Assembly: GCF_914767665.1 (NCBI RefSeq) | Contig: NC_059506.1 | Location: forward strand, 23,723,825 to 23,787,824 | DNA: 64,000 nucleotides | Origin: Harmonia axyridis | Taxonomy: Eukaryota; Arthropoda; Insecta; Coleoptera; Coccinellidae | Reading direction: 5' to 3' | The notes under the pieces: model-generated | The model's input: the letters and a program-made list of their open reading frames with translations, nothing else | Database searches by the model: none | Told to the model about the DNA's origin: nothing | Shown: in pieces, positions 14,113-24,564 of the stretch | Numbering within the stretch: the stretch's first letter is position 1 | Layout: every line of letters begins with the position of its first letter | Made by a program: the position numbers and the translations under genes

Positions 14113-14300
14113 ATTAGTACGCTTTATTTTACGCTAGAGATCATCGCTTTATATGAGGTTTTCACTATTATTCATTTTGGAAAGTTCGACATTGCGGTAA
14201 GTCTTTATTTTCAATTTTTTTGGAATTGAAACAAAAGAATTAGATGAATTTTCCATTGAAGAATAAATTTGTTCATTCATGATATACTTTCCGAACAAAA
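14113..14300 (+). repeat. Dispersed repeat, copy 2
   Basis: Partner of 1838-2020 in the opposite orientation, sharing TACGCTTTATTTTACGCTAG and further blocks over about 185 bp. Function unknown. Confidence 0.7.
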
Positions 14301-15170
14301 TTTTTATTCTTTATGAATTTTTACAAAAAAAATATTATTAAAAAACAATAAAGACGTTCACTCATCCTGAAATGTGGTGAGATCTCAAAAACGCTGAGGA
14401 AAGAGGATTAGTTAAACTTTGGCAGATCACAAGAATGGCACATGGTATAAACCCCTCTTAATTAAAAAGAACTTGAAATGCAGTTTTGGAAATTATTACG
14501 ATAAGAAAATATCGAGTGGCTTGTTTTCACAGAAAGTACCTACAAGTAGATCTTTTGAATATTAAAATTTCTAATCAAGAAGATATTACTTTATTCATGA
14601 GTACAAACAATACAGGAAGATATATTTTTGAAAATAATACACGTAGGCGATCTATATCACATCAAAACAATGAATTTCTCATAAGAACATGACATTAACT
14701 ACAATTCATGTCAAGAGGGGTCTGATCCACTATTCAAGTATATTATAATGCCTTATAAGTTCAAGAATAGTCATAAAAATACTATTCAAATACCTGTCTG
14801 TATTTTTACAAAAAAGGTAGATAGTAGTATACAAACTAACGTTATGAATAATTCTTCAATGATTCAGTTTTTGTTTCTCCAGCAATATATCTTGTTCAGA
14901 GAACTTTTATTCCGAAAATCATGTCTGAGATATGAGAGTTATCTTAGAGCCATTAAATTTTTATCTTTCAAATTGGTGTGAATTATTGACGAAAGAGGTC
15001 AATGGTCGAATGAGATAAGTACAACACACAAGTATTTACAAATGTTTTGTTTTTATTTTGTTTCAAATGGCGTGATACGAATTATTTTTCTTGCAAAATA
15101 ATTGTGTTTAAGTGCCTGTAGTATTGCCCAATTATTCGAGTATATTTCGATCTCAACACCTATATAATAT
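14301..15170. other. Intergenic DNA
   Basis: Short open frames at 14486-14692 and 14748-14981 have no recognisable content or splice context. Confidence 0.35.
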
Positions 15171-15187
15171 TCAGACTAGACTTTCAG

Positions 15188-15456
15188 CAGGAACGAATAA
15201 ATAATCTTAATAGTACTGTTTTCAAACAAATTTATGAATGGCATACTTTCAAGATGAACACTGAAAGATATAAATAAAGATTTACTCTTGGTTACCACTT
15301 TGGCAATATTCCACCAGAACACAGACTGCTAGTCTGGAAATATATTTTGGCAAAACATCCTCTTGTACTCCTACAAGGACATCATGCAAAAATCATGGAA
15401 ATAATTCAAAATATCGGACAGTATGAGATTCTACTCAAGGTGTTCCATACAAGGTA
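15188..15456 (+). pseudogene. TBC (Rab-GAP)-domain-like fragment, resembling TBC1D7 N-terminal region
   Basis: One frame reads from 15188 to a stop at 15454-15456, with one TAA inside near 15280. After that stop it gives an FGNIPPEHRLLVWKYILAKH block, then HHAKIMEI and GQYEILLKV. The IPPEHR.LVWK.IL pattern is the hallmark first motif of TBC domains, and the following H.AKIM..xxxQY spacing resembles TBC1D7. That protein is a component of the TSC complex that restrains TORC1. The internal stop, the absence of the rest of the domain and the lack of flanking exons suggest a broken copy or one displaced exon. The family match is from memory of motifs only. Confidence 0.4.
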
Positions 15457-15919
15457 GAGCAATACAGACAGTTTAAAATTTGACTTGTATATTTAGTGAA
15501 TTTCAAAATTTAAAACTCTGAGATTTTGAATAATACAGAATGAAATTATGACAATAAATTGAATGAATTTTGAAAACAACATGTCTGATTAGAATGAATA
15601 ATGGTTTGCTAATTATTTCTAATGGCCATATCAAGTCATTAAGGATATCATACTGTATGAGGTCATTGATTTGATTTCCGAGTGAAATTTTCAAAGATTT
15701 ACAATTCAACAAGTAATCCTAATTTCAACAAGTTATGAAATTTCGATAAATTATATTGCATTGACTTTCAGCAAACCAAAATACGTGTTTGAATTCCTGA
15801 TTGCAGTATTATGGAAAGTTTTCGATCAATTACTTTTTTTTTAATTTAACTTATTTATTCAACAGATCAAAATAATTTTGAATATATATCATTCCAATCA
15901 AGAGATTTATATGCAATGA
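15457..15919. other. Intergenic DNA
   Basis: Nothing recognised beyond AT-rich sequence. Confidence 0.35.
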
Positions 15920-16280
15920 TTTTATTTCGATGGCCCCATGTTAGTCTATCAAATTTCGAAAAAATTTGATATTTAAATTATTACAGAATTAATCATTTCT
16001 AATTAGTAACCGTTTAAATATCGATTCAATTATCTTGTTATCTGATATGTGCCCTTTTCTTGAGAAATTATTAATTCCGTCATCATTGAAATATAAAATT
16101 TTTTTAAAATTTGTCAGGCGATCAAATTCAAAAATATTTATATTTCATTTGGTAGCCCCCTGTTAATCTATCAAATTCCAAAAATATTTTTATATTTCAA
16201 TGTTAACAGAATTAATTATTTCTCAAGAATAGGCCAAATATCAGATCAGAAGATAATTGATATTAAACAGTTCTAAAACG
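15920..16280. repeat. Composite direct and inverted repeat block
   Basis: About 90 bp beginning with GTTAGTCTATCAAATTTCG (15940 region) recurs in direct orientation from about 16160 (GTTAATCTATCAAATTCC). In addition, 16018-16095 is an imperfect reverse complement of about 16185-16275 (shared TTGAGAAAT.ATTAATTC and ATCTGATAT blocks). This may be remnants of one rearranged fold-back element. Confidence 0.6.
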
Positions 16281-16990
16281 TCCACAGTGCGTTGATTTGG
16301 GAATTAATTTAAAGAGTGATAGAGAAAACTATTCAAATCACTTGTAAATGTAGGAAATTCCCTGACAACATTGGATCGACTGTATAGATATTACACAATT
16401 CCTTTGTGATTGGGCTACAGTTGTTAATGTTTGACCTTTAGAAGTTATTATTTATCATTGGTATCTATCTCCATCTCATAAGGTGCTTCGATGAACAGTA
16501 GACCAAAATGGAAACTGGACAGTATTTGGGATAATTCAAGCCGATAGGAATAATTGATTACTATTCCTCTTTTACGTGCATACCTTTCGATTATTATGAA
16601 TTGATGGATTAATACGTAAGCTAGATTTCATAGAGTTCAATTTATATCGTGATATCTTGAGGTTAGCATTCGAAACATCGTAACTAGACTATGAAACTTT
16701 CACGTTACTTTTAATAAGAGTTATAACGAAAACGAAGGGTAAATTCTTCGTAAAGATGAAGGTAAATCTGATACTGTGATTGTATTGTTCTATTTCCCAA
16801 CACATTTTATTTACAACAAAGCTTTTCAGTATAGAAATTGAGATGGAAAGTGAATATTTTATTATATTTCATTTTTACATTTAAGTTGAATAATAATAAT
16901 AATAATGATAATAACAATATTGTTTATGCTGTGAACTACAGGTATAAATAGTTAAAACAAATTAATTATGTAAAAAATGAAAGATTAAAA
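16281..16990. other. Intergenic DNA with a short AAT-rich run
   Basis: An (AAT)n-like run occurs near 16890. No gene or element is recognised. Confidence 0.35.
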
Positions 16991-17082
16991 AGAAAGATGA
17001 AAACGAATCTTCGAGCGAAACTATCATAATTCGCAAAATATAAATCGAATTTAGAATTACTATCTTCAATATGAATGGGTAT
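16991..17082 (+). repeat. Direct repeat, left copy, flanking fold-back region
   Basis: About 90 bp containing TTCGAGCGAAACTATCATAA and AAATATAAATCGAATTT recurs at 18237-18330 with few changes. The two copies bracket 1.15 kb of repeat DNA. Confidence 0.75.
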
Positions 17083-17439
17083 ACAGGGATTGCCTATTAA
17101 ACGTTTATGGAAAACTAATTATAAATTTGAGCTGAAAATTTGCATATTGAGGTTTGAGACATTAATCTTTCTTCTTAAAATATTTTCAGATCTCTACAAC
17201 TTTCGTTTATACCGGAAACATACTACTACTTCGTTATTTTGAATGGCACACCCAGTATATTAGTGCATCATTAGATACCTTTTCTGACGACCATTTCGGC
17301 AATATGTCATACCTTGGGTAAAAACTCAACGGTTCATGAGATAATGGGATTTTTATGAAAACAATGGTGGCGATGAGGACTCACATTTTTTGAGTTTTTC
17401 ATCAGAAAATTCTTTTTTCGAAAAAAAAATTTTTTTTCG
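17083..17439 (+). repeat. Dispersed repeat, copy 1 (second copy in the intron at 37.95 kb)
   Basis: This block, running on into the start of the fold-back region, aligns with 37945-38455. Shared pieces include GCTGAAAATTTGCATATTG, TACTACTTC, TGGGATT.TTATGAAAA and GACTGTTTGCGGTTTGGA. It is moderately diverged. The second copy sits inside the large intron of the 1817-aa gene. Confidence 0.75.
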
Positions 17440-18205
17440 AATCTGTAAATATGTAGTATTGTAAGACTGTTTGCGGTTTGGACCAAAAATTGTACAGGGT
17501 GTTCATAAGAAGATCATAAACTCAAATTCATCAAAACTCAAGATTTTCAAATTAGAACCTATATTTTTTATTATTTCACTCAATTCTACATATAAAAGAG
17601 TGGGGGATACTTAAGAAAACCCTATACCTAAAGAGCTATCGAGGAAGAACCATAAATGAGGTAAAACAGCAATTCCTCACTGTGAGGAGAAGTCTATGAC
17701 ATCAGGAAAATACTGATAGAAACTAAAATTCGATGTTTAGATCACTAAATTTCACATATCATGAATTATAATTATAATTTTAATTAATTTTTCGTTGGAT
17801 TGTTGAGAAATCCATAAAACAATACAATTTTCAATTTCGAATAGTTCATTACAATTCTTGAAATGTCAAATTTAGTTATGGAAACATCGAATTTTAGTTT
17901 CTTTCTGTTTTCTGGAAGACCCAGACTACCCCACACAGTTATAAATTGCGGTTTTTTCTTCTTCAAATTTCTTCCTCGATAACTCTGTATTCATTTCAGG
18001 TACAGGATTTGCTGAAGTAACCCCCACTATTTTTGTACGTAGAATTGAATGAAATAATAAAAAATATAGGTTCTGATTTGAAAATATTGAGTTTTAATGA
18101 ATTTGAGTTGTCCAAATTCATGATCTTCTTATGAAGACCTTGTAAATTTTTGGTCCAAACCGCAAACAGTCTTATAATACTACGTATTTGCAGAATAGAA
18201 AAAAA
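17440..18205. mobile_element. Fold-back element bounded by AAGACTGTTTGCGGTTTGG arms
   Basis: Left arm 17440 to about 17770 and right arm about 17860 to 18205 pair as imperfect reverse complements. They share GACTGTTTGCGGTTTGGACC, a TACAGGGTG-type block, the TAGAACCTATATTTTTTATT block and GAAACTAAAATTCGATGTTT. No protein is encoded; the minus-strand frame at 17784-17966 lies inside the palindrome. Confidence 0.75.
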
Positions 18206-18236
18206 AATGTTTCTGCCGAAAAATTCATAACATTGA

Positions 18237-18330
18237 AAAGAAAGACGTAAACGAACATTCGAGCGAAACTAGCATAAATCGCAAAATATAAATCGAATTT
18301 CAAATTACTATCTTCAATATAAATGGGTAT
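18237..18330 (+). repeat. Direct repeat, right copy
   Basis: Partner of 16991-17082 (for example ATTCGAGCGAAACTAGCATA). It leads directly into an open frame (18323-18550) of 75 codons that starts inside the repeat, so that frame is unlikely to be a gene with its own start. Confidence 0.75.
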
Positions 18331-18550
18331 GTATTACCAAAAAGAAAAAGTGCAGATAGCTAAAGATTATAATTTGATGATTTTAGCGGAATGTTTGGTA
18401 GATCTGAATGAGAAATTTTCCGGAATAGTTAAGAACCAGGTTCCCAATTACCAATTTGTCCCAGTTCATCACAAAAGCAAACAGCCCACTGACCTAGATA
18501 AGCAATTTACGAAGATCTCTTCAACTCAGAGTGTTCGGGTAGATGGATGA
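18323..18550 (+). other. Unassigned 75-codon open frame, possible exon fragment
   Basis: The frame gives a rather protein-like sequence (ILAECLVDLNEKFSGIVKN, then VPNYQFVPVHHKSKQP) without long homopolymers, unlike most random frames here. I do not recognise it. It has an ATG at 18323, but that lies in a dispersed repeat. There is no convincing donor or acceptor. It may be a relic of a duplicated host exon or of a transposon gene. Confidence 0.2.
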
Positions 18551-19304
18551 TGGCATTTTTATACCTGCATAAATCAACGTTGAAATCTTCGGCAGTGCGG
18601 CTACTTGAGAAGTCACAATTGAGTTAAATAATAATCCTAACAATTCCATTAGCACTCACTTGGTGGTATATAAATATTTTCTGTTTTTATCTCATTATAT
18701 GTATTTATCTTCTGAATACAATGATAATGGAAGCGTATTAATTAATTGGATAATATGTACGTTGCTTGTAACGACTTTAAATTTGATTCATATACAGTGT
18801 ATTCCAAATTGGATTGCCTATTAAGTGATTATACGATATTCTCTATGAGGCTGAAATATGTTTGCCACCTAGGCGCTTAAAATAACTGCAATTTTACCAT
18901 TTATGATCATCTTTAATTAAATTCAATGGTTCATCTTATCTTCAACGTCTTCCCTTTCTACGTACGATATTGCCTAGCCAACAAAAACACATTTTTTTGT
19001 TGAAATTCGACTTTATTTGTCAGCATCGTCACCTTCAAGAATAATACCATGTAGGTACTCCAACGCTCCTCTACCTTTTCTGTAGAAAAAACCGTTTTTG
19101 CGTTCATTAGATCCAATTTTTTTTCCTGGAGTATTCTTTTGAGGTTTGCAAAAAGCTAGTCATCATTAGGGACCAGATCTGGTGAATAAGCAAGGTGATC
19201 AAGTAGTGGAAAGCGCAATGGTTTTTATCGATTTGTAACAAGGACCAATATCAATACACGAAACTCGTTTTTATCTGTTTTTTAAATAAAACCATATATA
19301 TTAG
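18551..19304. other. Intergenic DNA
   Basis: Nothing recognised until the mariner terminal repeat. Confidence 0.35.
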
Positions 19305-19875
19305 GTGTACAACTTTGCTTCCGCCGTTTTGCAATAGATGGCTATAGCGGTAATTGGTAGTCGAAATAAATAGATCGATGATGTCACACAATAAGCTTAG
19401 GTTCTTGTAAACATAACATCATCGAAATATTAGTCGAATACGAGTCAGCTTACCAGCCAAATTCTCGTCATTTGCGGAAGGTTCTTCAACTTGAAGAAAC
19501 CTGCGGCTGAGGCTCATCGAATGCTTTCAAATACCTATGGTGATGCCGCTATTAGTGAAAGAACGTGCCGAGACTCGAGAATAGTTTCAACGTTTCAAGA
19601 ACTGTGATTTTGACGTCGAACCAGCATGGCGGTGGAAGGGAGAAGGTTTTCGAAGATGCAGAATTGGAGGTATTACTTGATCAAGCATTGTGTCAAACGC
19701 AACAAGAATTGGCAGGTTCATTGGGAGGGACACAATAAGCCATTTCAAAACGCCTGAAAGTAATGGGAATGATTTAGAAACAACGAAATTGGGTGCCGTA
19801 CGAGTTGAAGCCGTCATTGGAAATTTTGCCAAGATGTACCAGTAAAGACTTCTAGGCCAAATATTCACTTTATAA
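19305..19875 (+). mobile_element. DD34D mariner, 5' half (relic)
   Basis: Begins with the terminal repeat TTAGGTGTACAACTTTGCTT, which is shared with the elements at 30.7 and 34.6 kb. The N-terminal DNA-binding part of a mariner transposase follows in broken frames: AAEAHRMLSNTYGDAAISER, then a frame with GRRFSKMQNW, QTQQELA-type and AISKRLK-type remains, and GAVRVEA at the end. The sequence then departs from the family, so the catalytic half is missing. Confidence 0.8.
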
Positions 19876-19989
19876 CAATACTTTCGTTCAACGATAAATG
19901 TATGTTACCAGACATATTTGAATTTCTCTTAGTTTTTATGAACATAACAAGTTATGTGGTACAATAGAAGAGGACGTTGCTACTAGCTC

Positions 19990-21235
19990 ATTTTTTTTTG
20001 TGATGTTGGTTCACTCTTCATATGAACGTGCGTGAAATTTCATTTCAATCTGCCAATTCATTCTTTGTTCACAAGCCATTGAGTATCGACGTGTCACAGT
20101 ATTTTTTTACAATAAAAAAATCAAGAATCGTGCACTGATTGAATTTTTATTGTTGAAAGGTTTAAAAGCAACGAAAGTTGAATGGTTAAAAGTACTCTTT
20201 GCCTTCAATTAGTACAGTAGAAAGATAGGTTGCTAAATTCAAACGTGGTCGTACAAGTCTTGATGATGATCCACGTCAAGTACGTCCAAAAACAGCAACA
20301 ATACCAGAAACTGTAGAAAAAAATACAGAATATCGTATTGGAAAATCGTCGAGTAAATGAAAGAGTTTTAAAAGAAGCCCTAGGCATCTCGTTGGGTAGT
20401 ACCATTGGAAATTCCTTATACTATGGTAGTACCTATGAGCAATATTTTGACTGAAGTATTGGGTTTCAGAAAGATGTGTGCAAAATGAATGTCACATTCG
20501 ATTACGATGAAACGAAAAACATTCGAATGCGACTTTCTCGCCAACATTTAGAGCGATTTCGAAAGAAAGAAGTGAATTTTGTGCGAATCGATTCACCACT
20601 ATGGTAGGGACTTAGTTCGATCACCATCATCCTGAATCAGAACAAGAGGCTAAAGAGTGGTGTGTGCCTAGTTCTTCAGCTCCGAAATGAGTTTGTGTCC
20701 AGAAATCATACAAGAAGGTAAAGCATCAGTTTTTTGGTATGCGAAAAGAATTTTGTTTGTGATTCACTTTAAAGCAGGTAAAACAATAAATTTTGAATAT
20801 TATTGTAATCTTTTAGACCAGCTGAAGGAAAAACTTCATGAAAAAAGAACCCGTTTGCACAAGAAAAAATTTTTTTTCATCGGGACACTGTGTCACAAGA
20901 CCCTTTTGATATTAGCTAAAATCCATGAATTAAAGTTCAAATTGTTAGAGCATCTACCGTGTTCACCAGATTTTGCTCCTAGCGACCTCCACAAAGAATC
21001 ATGCGTAAAAAGCGTTTTTCATCAAATGATGAGGTCATAACAGCTGTAAAAGCGTATTTTGCAAAATATCCTTGAGATTCTCACTTCAGAGATTGAATTC
21101 ATAAATTGGAATCTCGTTGAAACAAGTGTATGTTCAGAGAGACTATACTAAATAATAAAATATTGCAAAACTTATTGCAACTCATTTTGCAATACTCAAT
21201 TTATAGCAACGCTTTCATTTAACGATTAATGTATG
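19990..21235 (+). mobile_element. Irritans-type (Himar-like) mariner, heavily decayed
   Basis: Successive frames carry recognisable pieces of an irritans-subfamily transposase: an N-terminal helix-turn-helix region (20100-20400), LGFRKMCAK near 20460, HHHHPESEQEAKEW near 20620, and KAGKTINFEYYCNLLDQLKE (20770-20830). The third catalytic segment follows (ELKFKLLEHLPCSPDFAPSD, 20935-20990), then a C-terminal piece near 21100. Many stops and frameshifts break it. The longest open piece is 20687-21040 (117 codons). It starts only about 120 bp after the end of a different mariner family. Confidence 0.85.
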
Positions 21236-21274
21236 TTGCTATTTGAATCTCTTTTAGTTTTTATCGGTTTGTAT

Positions 21275-21780
21275 GTACAGGGTGGGCAAATAAGCGAGGT
21301 AAGCGGCTATATCTCAGGATCCACTAATCGTAGAGACTTGCGGTAAAAATTTTTAACACTAAATTGTACAAGAAAACACACTGGAAATTGTTTTGAGGTT
21401 CATACTTGTACCGCTAGGGGCCGCAATAGCTATCGTCGAATAGAAAAATTAATTTTACTCGAAAATGTTTCATATGAAGTTGAAGAAAAAATATCATCAC
21501 TGTAATCCTTGGAAAATTCTCTCTTTTTGAATTGTCACTTCGATTTTACGACATCAAATAAGGGTAGGGGAAAGGGAGAAATCTGTCTGATTGAAATGCC
21601 TGTAACTTCAGTTTGGCTCAACATTAGATCTCGTCTGAAACATAATATTTTGTTGATTGAGGACAAAATATATTCATGATAAATTTGGTTTTGCTGCTTT
21701 CTATGGGGGGCGCTTAGTCAGAAGTTCATTGTTTTGTTCATTTTACTTCGAAATTTCAAATGTAATGATAGGACTTTCTT
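21275..21780 (+). repeat. TACAGGGTG-ended short interspersed element
   Basis: Starts TGTACAGGGTGGGCAAATAA and continues with CTATATCTCAGGATCC, a head typical of abundant insect non-autonomous DNA elements. No matching far end is clear because the nested palindrome follows. No coding capacity. Confidence 0.5.
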
Positions 21781-22222
21781 AACAGAAACAGAAATTCCAT
21801 CAAATTTGCATGAAAAAACCTGCAGGTCGCAAAGCGATAGTTTCAGGCGTTCTGAAGTTATGTCCGAAAGAATATATTCTTCAACTGATGCACTGCGAAA
21901 AACCAAATTGTGTCTTTAAGTTCTGACAGAAACAGAAATCCCATCAAATTTGCATGAAAAAACCTGCAGGTCGCAAAGCGATAGCTTCAGGTGTTCGGGA
22001 GTTATGGCCAAAAGAAGACACAATATAGTTTTTCAGTGCATCAGTTGAAGTATATCTTTTTTCGGCCATAACTCCCGAACACCTGAAGCTATCGCTTTGC
22101 AACCTGCAGGTTTTTTCATACAAATTTGATGGGATTTCTGTTTCTGTCAGAACTTAAAGACACAATTTGGTTTTTCGCAGTGCATCAGTTGAAGAATATA
22201 TTCTTTCGGACATAACTTCGCA
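21781..22222. repeat. Nested palindrome plus direct duplication
   Basis: A segment starting ACAGAAACAGAAATTCCATC (about 21781) is repeated directly at about 21925 (ACAGAAACAGAAATCCCATC). The sequence then folds back: 21853 to about 22038 pairs with about 22042-22220, including GGCCATAACTCCCGAACACC opposite GGTGTTCGGGAGTTATGGCC. The arms are nearly identical, the spacer is almost absent, and the PstI-like CTGCAGG block occurs three times. Such long near-perfect palindromes are unstable in cloning, so the assembly here deserves care. Confidence 0.8.
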
Positions 22223-24564
22223 CGTTTGAAAATCGAATTTACTTTAACGTTCGATGAAATGTTCGCTATTTAACCGACAGCTTGTACCAAACTGTTATTT
22301 CATTGTATAATGTATTTCTATTATTCGCATTACGTCCACTTTTATTGTTATGGATCCAACTTCCTTCCACAGAATCCTTTGATGTGGCTATTCTTAGATG
22401 GCAACGGAAGAAAGGAAATTCTGCGAAACATAAAATTCGATCCGCATAGAAAACACACAAAAACATAAAACATTATTGGCACGAATCGACCTCCGAAGTC
22501 ACGAAACTGATATCAAAATTTCAAAGGGAAAATTCGATCGTAGAAAGCCGAACCAAACGGCAACAGTTCTGCAGTAAATTAAGCGGATCTACGTCGTCGT
22601 ATTGCAGTTATTTATACCGCGAAATTTACGGTTCAATATTTCACTTTCGTCGTCCTCCTGAATTTGAAATATTACAAATTAGTTTTTATTGTTACAATCC
22701 CGGTTTCGCACAGCTGGGCGACCTCAGAAAGAGCAGGTTTGGTCGACGATTTCGAGATTTTCTTTTGAAGCCAGCCTCCGAGCATAATTGAATTTTTGAC
22801 GGTGCAGGGATTTTATTTTTTATTTTTTTCGAAGAACTGCAGTTTATCAAAGCAGATTGGTGAGGAAGGAAGAAAAAAAGAATATTCTTTGTTTGCAGGT
22901 TTTCTATTTTTGGTGGAAAATTTCCACTGGGATTAGTTATTTTTGCCGGGTTGCCATTTTGACTGAATGTCTGTAATTTTACGATTTTCGATTGAAAAAT
23001 TTGATGTCCGTGATTTTACTATTTTTGACTGAAAAATTTGATGTCTAGATTTGTCTTTCAGTTTGACTGTTTGTCTGTGTTATATACTTGGTTATACACT
23101 ACAAGTCTCGAAGTGAATGTGCTAGGACTTACAAATAGGGTTCCGAAGTTATACCCATATGAAATTTTGTTTGTTTTTGTGATTGCAAAAATATACATTC
23201 TATTGAATCGAAATTGAGAAATCAGTGGCAAAATAAGAAAATTTGTTGAGTTTTGTCATTGGAAGATTTGAAAATTTTATTCAGTGAAATATTCGTATAT
23301 CAGAATGTCTCTGTCGAAATTCATTGAAATTTTGAGAGTTCATAAAGTTCATTGATAATGAAAAAAAAAAGAAAAAGTTTTTCGCATATAATAACTCCAT
23401 GAAACACAAAATATCCTTCAGAGAACGGACTGATTTTTATCTGAATTTTTCGGTTATTTGCAAGCAGGGTCGAAGAAATTATGATAATCAAGAAGATACA
23501 ACAAGAACGGGAATTTGGTAGGTGTCAAGTTCATAGCTAGCTCGTTCTTTATAGTTTGAAATCTAAGACGAATCCAAAAATGAATTCAAATTGAGCACAA
23601 AAATGATTTGATCATTATATGAATGAAATATAATAACGAAAAACATACAGGCCAAATTTAGTGATGAAATAATATGGATACCAATTCGAACAAGCGTTCA
23701 AAAACTCCCGACTTCAAAAATGTTCTTATTTCTGTCTTTGCCATATCATATTCCTATTTATATAGAAATCTAATGAAGCAAAAAGGGCGTATATTTACAG
23801 TACAGAATGTAATAGTTTGTTGAACCATCTGTTGACTGTAGCATCATCATTTGGTTTATTCATTTGATTTATGAAATAAAATTAGTCTTTATGGTTTTGA
23901 GTGATATTTTGGTTTAATATGCAATATTAATATTAAGTATTCCCATGGGGTAATATTGAATTCATGCAAGTGTAATTTCGGACATCTTGGCTCCAATGAT
24001 TATTGGCATGGTATAAACTTTTGACTTCGAATAACCACACATCCAAAACACACAAGATACGTAATAGCATGATCGAGGTGGTCACCAAAACGGCAGATGA
24101 CACCATCAAGAAAAAAAATCTTGCAATTTTTACGTTTTGTGTGTTGAAACTATATTTCGCAGAGAATTTTTTTTTCAATTGAGAAAAAAAAATCTGACTT
24201 TGTCTTAGTCTTATTCGGACCAGAATTTGCACCAAGGTGTGACGCGTTTTGAATGCATAGTTTCCTCATAGAGGATTATACTCGGGATCATATGAGTTCA
24301 CAAATGGCTTTTTCGCAAATCAACAGAGCTTTCGTAAAGAAAATGTATTTCTTTTCTAGGAATTATATTGTGCGAAATCTACAAGTATACTTGTTGTTCA
24401 TGGATTCAATTGATCACATGATAATTGAAACGAATTTTTTTCCAATTTCAGCCTAAACCTCGTATTTCAGATGTAGGAAAGAAATAATAATATTTGTATT
24501 TAATATCTGATATTTCTGAATCGAAGTTCATTATTTATTCTATTGGTTCAAGGTCCAAAGTTAG
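22223..24564. other. Intergenic DNA, with a less AT-rich block at 22.26-22.70 kb
   Basis: 22260-22700 is less AT-rich than its surroundings and has no long open frame or known repeat; it could be regulatory, but I see no motif that proves it. The 100-codon minus-strand frame at 23933-24235 does not resemble a known protein. Confidence 0.3.

Noticed and set aside
23933..24235. 100-codon minus-strand frame
   Set aside because: No motif recognised, TTG-type start context unclear, and interspersed poly-A/T runs suggest chance.
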